64,000 nt of DNA, taken from NCBI RefSeq assembly GCF_030035675.1, contig NC_084481.1:235010927-235074926 (forward strand). Reading direction: 5' to 3'. Positions 1 to 9,222 of the stretch are shown one piece after another (position 1 is the stretch's first letter; each line of letters starts with the position of its first letter). Both the position numbers and the translations under genes were made by a program. The notes under the pieces were generated by a model. It ran no database searches. It saw only the letters and a list, made by a program, of their open reading frames with translations, and was not told the origin of the DNA. This DNA comes from Rhineura floridana. Lineage: Eukaryota; Chordata; Lepidosauria; Squamata; Rhineuridae.

Positions 1-839
1 AGCCACCTTGGCCTGCTCAGAAGTTTCAGCAGCGATGGGATTTTTTCACCTGTCTGTCCTGCAGAGTTCCTGCCATGAGAGTGAAGAGTCTGATGTGTGT
101 CCTCATCTGGGATTCGGCCTGCAGCCTGCAAAGACGGAGCGAAAAATAGAAACTGACCCCGAAATGCTAATGAAGGAACTCTTCAGACCAAGATGGTAAC
201 TTATGCTAATTAGCACTGACTGCTTGTCAGGCATCCGGCTAATGACTCCCCCTAAAAGGTCACAGAGTTTGCCCTTCCCTCCCAACGGATTCGGATTAAA
301 TAACGCCACCCCCACAGAGTGCTTCAGTCCCCGGGGGGGGGGGCTGTTCATAGCCATAGGAACGTCTCTCTTTTGACAACATGGCTAATTTATGGCCAGA
401 TTGGTTACCCTTTTGGACTTTTCACCCAACCAACGCTTTCTCTTCCCTTCCCGACTTAAGCCTAAATATACATGAGAATTCTCCTGTTTGGGGGACAAAT
501 GCCCCAATGCAAGTCGATCACGGGTGGGGAACAGTTGTCACCACAAGGGCCTCATTCCCTCGTTGGGCAGCCTCACAAGGGCCGTGTAGTGGGTGGGTCC
601 AGAGGCAGGCAATGGATGCCATTCTGGCCTTGATACAGCAGGCTACATTGCAGCCCCACAAAAGCCCGGTTTCTACACACATCTCTCTGTCTACTATACA
701 GGCAAGCTGGATGCAGGTTCACCGTTCGAGGACATATTCTAGCCAGGCAAAAGCCCCCAAGGAGGGTGCAGAGCAGGGTTGGTGTGGGGTGTGGCCAGGG
801 GAGAATCTCAGAGGCCAGCTAGAGAAGCTTGATGGGCCA
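1..839. other. Unassigned DNA, no gene seen
   Basis: No recognisable repeat, exon or RNA gene. It contains a short G run near 333-341. The longest frame (381-911) has no family motif and runs into the CR1 tail downstream, so I do not call it coding. Confidence 0.5.
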
Positions 840-945
840 CAGCCATCTGTCGGGGATGCTTTGATTTGGATTCCTGCATTGAGCAGGGGGTTGGACTTGA
901 TGGCCTTATAGGCCCCTTCCAGCTCGACTATTCTATGATTCTATC
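840..945 (+). mobile_element. CR1 LINE 3' end, source of the tandem array
   Basis: The stretch runs from CAGCCATCTGTCGGGG to the terminal CTATGATTCTAT. It matches the 3' terminus of the CR1 copy ending at 35688 in this window, including the phrases TTGAGCAGGGGGTTGGACTT and CTTATAGGCCCCTTCCA. Only the last ~100 bp of the element is present, as is usual for 5'-truncated CR1. Positions from 860 onward belong to the first unit of the 155-bp array. Confidence 0.85.
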
Positions 946-1789
946 TCTGATACATGTTGCCCCCAGGTCTGAGGTCTCCCCCTCAATGCAAGGAAGCAGA
1001 TATCCATGTATACATTTGATTTGGATTCCTGCATTGAGCAGGGGGTTGGACTTGATGGCCTTATAGGCCCCTTCCAATTCTACTATTCTATGATTCTATC
1101 TCTGATACATTTTGCCCCCAGGTCTGAGGTCTCCCCCTCAATGCAAGGAAGCAGATATCCATGTATACATTTGATTTGGATTCCTGCATTGAGCAGGGGG
1201 TTGGACTTGATGGCCTTATAGGCCCCTTCCAGCTCAACTATTATATGATTCTATCTCTGATACATGTTGCCCCCAGGTCTGAGGTCTCCCCCTCAATGCA
1301 AGGAAGCAGATATCCATGTATACATTTGATGTGGATTCCTGCATTGAGCAGGGGGTTGGACTTGATGGCCTTATAGGCCCCTTCCAGCTCAACTATTCTA
1401 TGATTCTATCTCTGATACATGTTGCCCCCAGGTCTGAGGTCTCCCCCTCAATGCAAGGAAGCAGGTATCCATGTATACATTTGATTTGGATTCCTGCATT
1501 GAGCAGAGGGTTGGACTTGATGGCCTTATAGGCCCCTTCCAGCTCGACTATTCTATGATTCTATCTATGATACATTTTGCCCCCAGGTCTGAGGTCTCCC
1601 CCTCAATGCAAGGAAGCAGGTATCCATGTATACATTTGATTTGGATTCCTGCATTGAGCAGGGGGTTGGACTTGATGGTCTTATAGGCCCCTTCCAGCTC
1701 GACTATTCTATGATTCTATCTATGATACATTTTGCCCCCAGGTCTGAGGTCTCCCCCTCAATGCAAGGAAGCAGGTATCCATGTATACA
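860..1789 (+). repeat. 155-bp tandem repeat, six units
   Basis: Units begin at 860, 1015, 1170, 1325, 1480 and 1635, each at TTTGATTTGGATTCC or a one-base variant. The first ~80 bp of each unit is CR1 3'-end sequence. The remainder, from about GATACAT to CATGTATACA, is downstream flank. The last unit ends at CATGTATACAT and the sequence then leaves the pattern (TCCCCAGTGG). Units differ by only a few substitutions. Because 155 is not a multiple of 3, each unit opens its own ~71-codon frame overlapping the next; these frames are by-products, not genes. Confidence 0.95.
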
Positions 1790-1816
1790 TTCCCCAGTGG
1801 ATTGACAACAGTATTT

Positions 1817-2256
1817 GAGGGAAGGAAAGATTTGTCAGTTTTGCTTCTCACAGTTTCTCATTTTCCCAATCTTAAATTCAGTTTTACAGATTTCTGCAGC
1901 AATTTGTTAATTATTTTTTAAAAAACCCTCATGAGAATTCTCCAGCATTTTAGTGCAAATTTCTCCTAATAAGCACATTTTTTGTAGGCAGTTTTGACTA
2001 ATGTGCACAATTTTTCCAACCCATTTGTCATATAATGCATTTTGGCATGTTGATTTCACTCATGTATTCATTTTTACGCACACTTCCCCCCAAATATATG
2101 CGTTTTTTGTAAATGCACTGACTAACGAACTGCACCGCAGAATTCAGATAAGTGCGGATTGTGAAGGATAGCTGTGTTTTGATTGTTTCAGAAAGTGTGA
2201 ATTTGATAAGATTCGGCTTGAAATGTGAACTGAAGCAAAATTCTTGCCCGTCCCTA
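1817..2256 (+). mobile_element. hAT-type MITE, TAGGGATGGG family
   Basis: The body is the same ~400-bp A/T-rich sequence found at 11510, 12449, 24375, 32058 and 40118. Its right end is GCCCGTCCCTA, the inverted form of the family terminus TAGGGATGGGC. The left end (TGAGGGAAGG) is worn. Candidate 8-bp duplications beside the ends agree only partly (CAGTATTT and CTGTATAT). It has no coding capacity. Family assignment rests on the termini and on the cleaner copy at 12449. Confidence 0.7.
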
Positions 2257-2265
2257 CTGTATATT

Positions 2266-2344
2266 GCCGCCCTGGGCTCCTACTGGGAGGAAGAGCGGGA
2301 TATAAATGAATGAATGAATGAATGAATGAATGAATGAATGAATG
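2266..2344 (+). mobile_element. L2 LINE 3' tail with (TGAA)n
   Basis: The phrase CCTGGGCTCCTACTGGGAGG followed by AAGAGCGGGATATAAATG is the L2 3' terminus seen also near 4050-4085 and, inverted, near 22160. It runs straight into about nine TGAA units (2307-2344). Confidence 0.8.
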
Positions 2345-2371
2345 TTTGCACAGCTTTATCCTGCTTCCACC

Positions 2372-2548
2372 GGAACATAGGAATCTGCCTTTTACTTAGT
2401 CAGACCATTGGTCCATCTAGAACAGTGTTGTTGGCACTGATTGGCTCTCCAGCGTCCAGGCAGGAGTCTGTCCCAGCCCTAACTCGAGATGCCACTGGGG
2501 ACTGAACCTGCATACAAAGCAGATGCTCTTCCCCTCAGCTCTGGCAAT
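2372..2548 (-). mobile_element. tRNA-Ala-derived SINE
   Basis: On the minus strand this reads as a tRNA-like head (A box region near 2535-2548, anticodon loop TTTGTATGC near 2512-2520, B box region near 2500) followed by the ~100-bp body with GATGGACCAATGGTCTGAC and the end GGCAGATTCCTATG. The same body occurs at 4120, 29963, 42300 and 52883. The head resembles tRNA-Ala(TGC). It is diverged. Confidence 0.8.
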
Positions 2549-3411
2549 GGGGACTTAGAGAAGAGCACCCCTCTTTCTGCACTGCGGCTCCTGAATTGGG
2601 AGCACGAAGTACAGCCGTCATAAAATGAGAACATCAGAAGGTGCTTGACATCGGTCAGGCTGCTCTCGGAGAGAGCGCTCTCTCCATCGCCTGTTATTGG
2701 ATCCTGTCTTTAAACTGGAGATGTTCGGGATTTGCATCCAAAGCAGGTGCTCTGAGACTGAGTTGCAGGCCTTCCAAAAACAATAAACAGCCCTGTCAGT
2801 GTTGATACCGCAATGCCAGTCTGCTTGATTTTGGGGAGAGATGGCAAAGAATCCAGTCCCTCCCCTCCCTTTTCAGAAGGTGATTGGCATTGATTGAGAG
2901 ATACATTATAACTGCCAGGAAACTCTTGGAACTGGAAAAAAAACCCTGCACATGGAACGTAAGCATGTCAGGGAGAAAGGGAAGGCGAGACACTCCATGA
3001 GATGCTAGTTTTTTATGTCCAGGGAACTGAGAGTAGGGTGGTGGTGGAGTATTTCGTCATGCATTATGAGCTGTCTGAAGTGGCACAGACCAGACACAGA
3101 TGTATCACATAACTAGTGATGTTATGCCCTCCCATCATCCCTGGCTAATGGCCATGCTGGCTGCTGAGGTGGATGGGACTTGCGGTCCAAGGCTTCAGGA
3201 GGGCACCACCTTGGCTACACCTGCTCAAGAGCACGAGAGTGTGACAGAAGTTGGTCAACTGGCTTTGGGAACAGGGGTGAGGGAGAGATGCATCACTTCC
3301 CTCTCTGCTTTCCCAGAGCTGTCTCCTGAGTTGGTGAGGAGTCAGGGGGCTGTGTGGGGCAGGGGAGGGATGGAGGAGGTTGGGCCTTATCAGACTGCCT
3401 AGCATTTTGAC
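2549..3411. other. Unassigned DNA
   Basis: I see no coding signal or recognisable repeat. The two ~100-codon frames on opposite strands at 3100-3450 overlap each other and lack any family motif. Confidence 0.4.
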
Positions 3412-3413
3412 AA

Positions 3414-4255
3414 AGGGCCGTAGCTCAGTGGTAGAACATCTGCTTTGCATGCAGAAGAGCCCTGCTCTATGTGGGGCTGCCCTTGAGGTTGGTCCGGAAG
3501 CTGCAGCTGGTGCACAATGCGGTGGCGAGACTGCTCACTGGGGCAGGGTATTGCCAACATGTCACCAGCCCTGGCTGCCCATTTGCTACCGGGCCAAGTT
3601 CAAGGTTCTAGTTTTGGTGTACAAAGCCCTAGACAGTTTGGGACCAGGATACCTGAAAGACCATCTTGCCCCTTATATACCCAGTCGATCACTGCGCTCT
3701 GCAGGTGAGGGCCTCCTGCAGATACCATCTTATCAGGAGGTCTGTTCCGCACAACATAGGAAACGGATCTTTAGTGTGGCGGCACCTCCCCTTTGGAATT
3801 CCCTCCCCTTAAATATTAGACAGGCGCCATCTCTGTTATCTTTTCAGCACCTACTGAAGACCTTCCTCTTCCAACAAGCCTTTTAAGTACAGCCTTTATC
3901 CCAGTAGGCGGTCTGTGTTAGAATTGCTTTTTCAGATGTTTTTAAAACTTTTTTTTTTAAAGAAGCTGTTTTTAAAGAAGTTTTGTTTTAATATATTTTA
4001 AAGTCTGTTATTAAGGTGTTTTAGAGTGTTTTTAGTGTTTTGTTTGCTGTCCTGGGCTCCTTCTGGGAGGAAGGGCGGGATATGAATTTAATTAATTAAT
4101 TAATTAATTAAATCAGTCTTTCCATCCATCCTCTGGGTAGAGCTGGGACAGACTCCTGTCTGCAACCTGGGAAAGCTGCTGCCAGTCAGTGCAGACAATA
4201 CTGAGTTAGATGGACCAATGGTCTGACTCAGTAGAAGACACTTCCTCTGTTCCCA
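3414..4255 (+). mobile_element. tRNA-Ala SINE split by an L2 insertion
   Basis: The left piece (3414-3458) holds the A box TAGCTCAGTGG and the anticodon region CTTTGCATGCAGAAG. The right piece (about 4113-4255) holds the SINE body with CCAGTCAGTGCAGACAATAC and GATGGACCAATGGTCTGACT. Between them lies L2 sequence in the same orientation. The SINE was therefore present before the L2 arrived. The exact join at 4110-4130 is blurred. Confidence 0.75.
3460..4112 (+). mobile_element. L2 LINE, 5'-truncated C-terminal end
   Basis: The translation holds the C-terminal L2 block in broken frames: a start equivalent to YVGLPLK, then LQLV, then a run from LPICYRAKFKVLVLVYKALD to LWNSLPLNIRQAPSLLSFQH and the end FLFQQAF. 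It corresponds to roughly the last 150 residues of the L2 ORF. A deletion around 3570 removes the segment before LPICYR, and an early frame change is visible. The 3' UTR ends in GGGAGGAAGGGCGGGATATG and an (ATTA)n tail (4084-4112). The element interrupts a SINE. Confidence 0.85.
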
Positions 4256-4469
4256 GCTTCTGGCTCCAGAGATGGGGAAAGGTCAAGTTGTTGGTGGTGG
4301 GGGGAACAGATGCATTGTGCAGTTACAGTGTGGGGTCTGGTGGTGGAATGGGAAGGAGAGAAACAAAAGAGAGAGTTGTCAGTCTGAGTATCTCTGGGGG
4401 TTTGGTCCTGCAGTCAAGTGTTGCACTGAATGCAGCACATGTGATGATTTGGGCTTATTGTTTTCTTAT

Positions 4470-4935
4470 TGAATAATTTATTAATAAAAACCTCATTAAA
4501 ATTAACATATAAACATCTGTAAGTAGAATACAGGGTAAAAATGATTCCATAGGCAAAGCAGCACAGTAATTAAAACAGGAGACTTGGGTCGAGAGTTTGA
4601 GGGAATGCCTGTGTCTTCAAAAGCCGGGGGGATGTCAATATGGACCGGGCCTTTCGTATTTCATCAGGGAGGGCGTTCCACAACACCAGTGCCACCAGTG
4701 GAAAAGCCCGCCTCTGCATCGCCACTAGCCGGTAATCATCAGGCTGTGGCAAGACTGGAAGGGTTCCATTTGGTGGCTCTTAATGCAGAGAGAAAGTCGG
4801 TCTTTCAGGTAACCTGATCCAGAGTTATTTAGGGCTTTTTATATATGTCATGAGGCCTTAGAATTGGCTTGGTGCCTAATAGGCAGCCAGTGCCGATCTC
4901 TTAGCATTGGCATGACATGTGCCTGATAAGAGACA
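4470..4935 (-). mobile_element. Degenerate L2-like LINE 3' region
   Basis: The minus-strand frame at 4570-4752 contains RRAFPLVALVLWNALPDEIR, which corresponds to the RAFSVVAPELWNTLPDEVR block of the L2 ORF at 35713-37641. Flanking sequence continues in the same sense to about 4935 without an open frame. It is much more diverged than the other L2 copies and is probably an older subfamily. Confidence 0.65.
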
Positions 4936-5032
4936 CCACTCACCACTTAGGCAGCCACTTAGAGCGAACTTAACTTGCTATCAATTCTAGTAGTTTGTGG
5001 ACACTGCAATTATAGCATGTTAGTGATGTTGA

Positions 5033-5405
5033 CAGTCAGTGTGGTGTAGTGGTTAGAGCAGCCTTTCCCAAACAGTGTGCCTCCAGATGTTGTTGGACCA
5101 CAACTTCCATCAGCCTCAGCCAGCACTGCCAATGGTCAGGAAAGATGGGAATTGTGGTCCAACAACATCTGGAGGCACACTGGTTGGGAAAGGCTGGGTT
5201 AGAGTGTTGGACTGTGACCTGGAAGACCAGGGTTCAAATCCCCACACAGCCATGAAGCTCACTGGGCGACCTTGGGCCAGTCACTGCCTCTCAGCCTCAG
5301 AGGAAGGCAATGGTAAACCCCCTTTGAATACTGCTTACCATGAAAACCCTATTCATAGGGTTGCCATAAGTTGGAATCGACTTGAAGGCAGTCTATTTCA
5401 TTTCC
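5033..5405 (+). mobile_element. tRNA-derived SINE with RTE-like 3' end, split by a MITE
   Basis: The head carries an A box (TGTAGTGGTTAGAG) and, after the MITE, a B box (GGGTTCAAATCCCC). The body reads AGCTCACTGGGCGACCTTGG. The end is TTGCCATAAGTTGGAATCGA then CTTGAAGGCAGT. That 3' end resembles the Bov-B-like tail of Sauria-type SINEs, which suggests retrotransposition by an RTE LINE (inference). A 138-bp foldback MITE lies between the A and B boxes. Confidence 0.8.
5059..5196. mobile_element. 138-bp foldback MITE with exact 8-bp duplication
   Basis: The two ends (CAGCCTTTCCCAAACAGTGT and its inverted partner ending GGGAAAGGCTG) form a long inverted repeat. GGTTAGAG stands on both sides (5051-5058 and 5197-5204), an exact 8-bp target-site duplication. 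Length, termini and duplication size fit a hAT non-autonomous element. It lies inside a SINE, so it is younger than that SINE copy. Confidence 0.92.
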
Positions 5406-5458
5406 CCCCCAGTGATGTTAAGGAGTTGATCTCCTGCTTTTGACCACACTGGACCATC

Positions 5459-5551
5459 CAGAAGCATTTGTTTGGCCACTGTGAGAACAGGATGCTGGAC
5501 TAGATGGGCCTTTGGTGTCATCCAGTAGCCAAGCTCTCCTTATATTCTTAT
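5459..5551 (+). mobile_element. CR1 LINE 3' UTR fragment
   Basis: GGCCACTGTGAGAACAGGATGCTGGAC and the following ACTAGATGGGCC match the 3' UTR of the CR1 copies ending at 9060 and 11368. It ends near TTATATTCTTA. Confidence 0.8.
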
Positions 5552-5940
5552 TAGAACTGGTATTTGTCCCATCAGAGCGTTCCTCTTCCCATGTCGTTGT
5601 AGAAAACTTTTTTCTTGGCGAGTTGAGGTTTATGTTTGATGTGCTGGCAATGGTAAGTGCCCACTCAGCAGCCACCAGAGGCAGGAGCCTGCATGAGACT
5701 AATGAGCGCACAGAGCTTAAGCATGTCCCTCTGGGTGTCACAGGCAGTTTTCCAGCTGACTTAAGTGCTTTGGACTCATTGTTTAGACAGCAATAATGTC
5801 ATTTCACATCACTTCTGGATGTATGACAGAACAGCTGAGGTTGCCAATGGATGCCATGGCCCAAGGAACTGAAAAGCAGTTACTTTCCCTTTCCATGACA
5901 CAATCATATGTTCTCCACTGTGTAGTAATTTACATAGCTT

Positions 5941-6510
5941 GCTGTTGTTGTTGTTGTTATGTGTCTTCAGGTCGACCATATGAATCAGTGACCTCCAACA
6001 GCATCTGTCATGAATCACCCTGTTCAGATCTTCTAAGTTCAGCTCTGTGGCTTCCTTTATGGAATCAACCCATCTCTTGTTTGGTCTTCCTCTTTTTCTA
6101 CTCCCTTCTCTTTTTCCCAGCATTATTGTCTTTTCTAGTGAATCATGTCTTCTCATGATGTGTCCAAAGTATGATAACCTCAGTTTCATCATTTTAGCTT
6201 CTAATGAGAGTTCTGGTTTTATTTTGTTCTAACATCCACTTATTTGTCTTTTTCGTACTCCATGGTATGCACAAAGCTCTCCTCCAACACCACATTTCAA
6301 ATGAGTTGATTCTTCTCTTATCCATACATAGAGATCAGGAATACCATGGTCTGAATGATCCTGACTTTAGTGTTCATCTTTGCATTTGAGGACCTTTTCT
6401 AGTTCTCTCACTGCTGCCCTCCCCAGTCCTAGCCTTCTTCTGATTTCTTGACTATTGTCTCCATTTTGGTTAATGACCATCCCAAGGTATTGATGACAAG
6501 TTCAGTCTCT
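5941..6510 (-). mobile_element. RTE/BovB LINE fragment (C-terminal end)
   Basis: The minus-strand translation reads, in successive pieces, FEMWCWRRALCIPWSTKK, then LSYFGHIMRRHDSLEKTIML, then GKREGSRKRGRPNKRWVDSI. These match the C-terminal block characteristic of BovB (family forms such as ELWCWRRLLRVPW and FGHIMRRxDSLEKTLMLGK). A stop lies between the second and first pieces, so the frame is broken. The 3' end passes through DLKTH into a (CAA)n tail at 5943-5957. BovB is known from squamates and ruminants and is a standard case of horizontal transfer. Confidence 0.85.
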
Positions 6511-6714
6511 AACCAATCCCAAACACCAGGTCAGCACATTTGCCTTTTTGTACACCTTATCAAACACACATTTTTTTCAATGACATGAAGAAAATTCACC
6601 ACAAGTTCATTTTATTTTATTACATTTCTATCCCACCCTTCCTCTGAGTTTAGGTTGGCATTCAGGGTTTTCTCCCATTTTCTCCTCATAACAGCCCTGT
6701 GAGGTAGACTAGGC

Positions 6715-6800
6715 AAGTATAGTTGGATTCCTGCACTGAGTAGGGGGTTAGATCAATGGCCTTATAGGCCCCTTCCAACACTACTATTCCATGATTCCAT
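6715..6800 (+). mobile_element. CR1 LINE 3' end (ATTCTATG-tail subfamily)
   Basis: It reads TTGGATTCCTGCACTGAGTA through CTTATAGGCCCCTTCCAACA to CTATTCCATGATTCC. This is the CR1 subfamily whose tail repeats ATTCTATG, distinct from the TTATGTTC-tailed copies beside it. Its tail abuts the inverted tail of the next CR1 at 6801, so the two elements meet tail to tail. Confidence 0.85.
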
Positions 6801-7776
6801 AAGAACATAAGAACATAAGAAGAGCCTGCTGGATCAGGCCAGTGGCCCATCTAGTCCAGCATCCTGTTCTCACAGTGGCCAACCAGGTGCCTGGGGGAAG
6901 CCCGCAAGCAGGACCCGAGTGCAAGAACACTCTCCCCTCCTGAGGCTTCCGGCAACTGGTTTTCAGAAGCATGCTGCCTCTGGCTAGGGTGGCAGAGCAC
7001 AGCCATCATGGCTAGTAGCCATTGATAGCCCTGTCCTCCATGAATTTGTCTAATCTTCTTTTACAGCCATCTAAGCTGGTGGCCATTACTGCATCTTGTG
7101 GGAGCAAATTCCATAGTTTAACTATGCGCTGAGTAAAGAAGTACTTCCTTTTGTCTGTCCTGAATCTTCCAACATTCAGCTTCTTTGAATGTCCACGAGT
7201 TCTAGTATTATGAGAGAGGGAGAAGAACTTTTCTCTATCCACTTTCTCAATGCCATGCATAATTTTATACACTTCTATCATGTCTCCTCTGACCCGCCTC
7301 TTCTCTAAACTAAAAAGCCCCAAATGCTGCAACCTATCCTCATAAGGGAGTTGCTCCATCCCCTTGATCATTCTGGTTGCCCTCCTCTGAACCTTTTCCA
7401 ACTCTATAATATCCTTTTTGAGATGAGGCAACCAGAACTGTACACAGTATTCCAAATGCGGCCGCACCATAGATTTATACAACGGCATTATGATATTGGC
7501 TGTTTTATTTTCAATACCTTTCCTAATTATTGCTAGCATGGAATTTGCCTTTTTCACAGCTGCCGCACACTGGGTCGACATTTTCATCGTGCTGTCCACT
7601 ACAACCCCGAGGTCTCTCTCCTGGTCGGTCACCGCCAGTTCAGACCCCATGAGTGTATATGTGTATAAACAGTTGTTTATATTGAATTACATTTGCCATT
7701 TTTCCACCCATTCACTCAGTTTGGAGAGGTCTTGCCAAGAAAATCCAACACGGTCACATTTGACTTCAAAAGAGGA

Positions 7777-9060
7777 GACTTTCAAAAAGCATTTGACAAG
7801 GTACCTCACCAAAGGCTTCTGAGGAAGCTTAGCAGTCATGGAATAAGAGGAGAGGTCCTCTTGTGGATAAGAAATTGGTTAAGAAGCAGAAAGCAGAGAG
7901 TAGGAATAAACGGACAGTTCTCCCAATGGAGGGCTGTAGAAAGTGGAGTCCCTCAAGGATCGGTATTGGGACCTGTACTTTTCAACTTGTTCATTAATGA
8001 CCTAGAATTAGGAGTGAGCAGTGAAGTGGCCAAGTTTGCTGATGACACTAAATTGTTCAGGGTTGTTAAAACAAAAAGGGATTGCGAAGAGCTCCAAAAA
8101 GACCTCTCCAAACTGAGTGAATGGGCAGAAAAATGGCAAATGCAATTCAATATAAACAAGTGTAAAATTATGCGTATTGGAGCAAAAAATCTTAATTTCA
8201 CATATACGCTCATGGGGTCTGAACTGGCGGTGACCGACCAGGAGAGAGACCTCGGGGTTGTAGTGGACAGCACGATGAAAATGTCGACCCAGTGTGCGGC
8301 AGCTGTGAAAAAGGCAAATTCCATGCTAGCGATAATTAGGAAAGGTATTGAAAATAAAACAGCCGATATCATAATGCCATTGTATAAATCTATGGTGCGG
8401 CCGCATTTGGAATACTGTGTACAGTTCTGGTCGTCTCATCCCAAAAAGGATATTATAGAGTTGGAAAAGGTTCAGAGGAGGGCAAGCAGAATGATCAAGG
8501 GGATGGAGCGACTCCCTTACGAGGAAAGGTTGCAGCATTTGGGGCTTTTTAGTTTAGAGAAAAGGCGGGTCAGAGGAGACATGATAGAAGTGTATAAAAT
8601 TATGCATGGCATTGAGAAAGTGGATAGAGAAAAGTTCTTCTCCCTCTCTCATAATACTAGAACTCGTGGACATTCAAAGAAGCTGAAGTTGGAAGATTCA
8701 GGACAGACAAAAGGAAGTACTTCTTTACTCAGCGCATAGTTAAACTATGGAATTTGCTCCCACAAGATGCAGTAATGGCCACCAGCTTGGACGGCTTTAA
8801 AAGAAGATTAGACAAATTCATGGAGGACAGGGCTATCAATGGCTACTAGCCATGATGGCTCTGCTCTGCCACCCTAGTCAGAGGCAGCATGCTTCTGAAA
8901 ACCAGTTGCTGGAAGCCTCATGAGGGGAGAGTGTTCTTGCACTCGGGTCCTGCTTGCGGGCTTCCCCCAGGCACTGGTTGGCCACTGTGAGAACAGGATG
9001 CTGGACCAGATGGGCCACTGGCCTGATCCAGCAGGCTCTTCTTATGTTCTTATGTTCTTA
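7777..9060 (+). mobile_element. Innermost CR1 LINE, 5'-truncated within the RT
   Basis: It starts at GACTTTCAAAAAGCATTTGA (protein DFQKAFDKVP, early in the RT) and ends with the TTATGTTC tail at 9060. The outer element reads AGAGGA to 7776 and AACTTC from 9061. The intact copy at 18482-21532 has AGAGGAAACTTC, so the insertion is blunt with no duplication or loss. The RT retains FADDTK. One base is missing near 8691 (GAAGTTGG against GAATGTTGG in the sister copy), which shifts the frame and ends it at 8739. Otherwise it is nearly identical to the outer copy, indicating a young insertion. Confidence 0.92.
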
Positions 9061-9222
9061 AACTTCACAAAAATGAGGGGATTGGTAAAAAGAAAGCTGA
9101 AAAACAAAGTCCAGAGGGTCACATCACTCGAAAATGCTTGGAAGTTGTTTAAAAACACTATATTAGAAGCTCAACTGGAGTGCATACCGTAGATCAGAAA
9201 AGGTACCGCCAGGGCCAAGAAG

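Noticed and set aside
866-1686. Series of ~71-codon overlapping frames (MYTFDLDSCIEQGVGLDGL...)
   Set aside because: They come from the 155-bp tandem repeat of a CR1 untranslated end; the repeat length is not divisible by 3.
860-1789. CRISPR-like regular array
   Set aside because: Units are contiguous 155-bp repeats with no variable spacers, in a vertebrate repeat context.
3414-3458. tRNA-Ala gene
   Set aside because: The A box, anticodon and B box belong to a SINE head; no paired acceptor stem, and the same head with a long body recurs at several sites.
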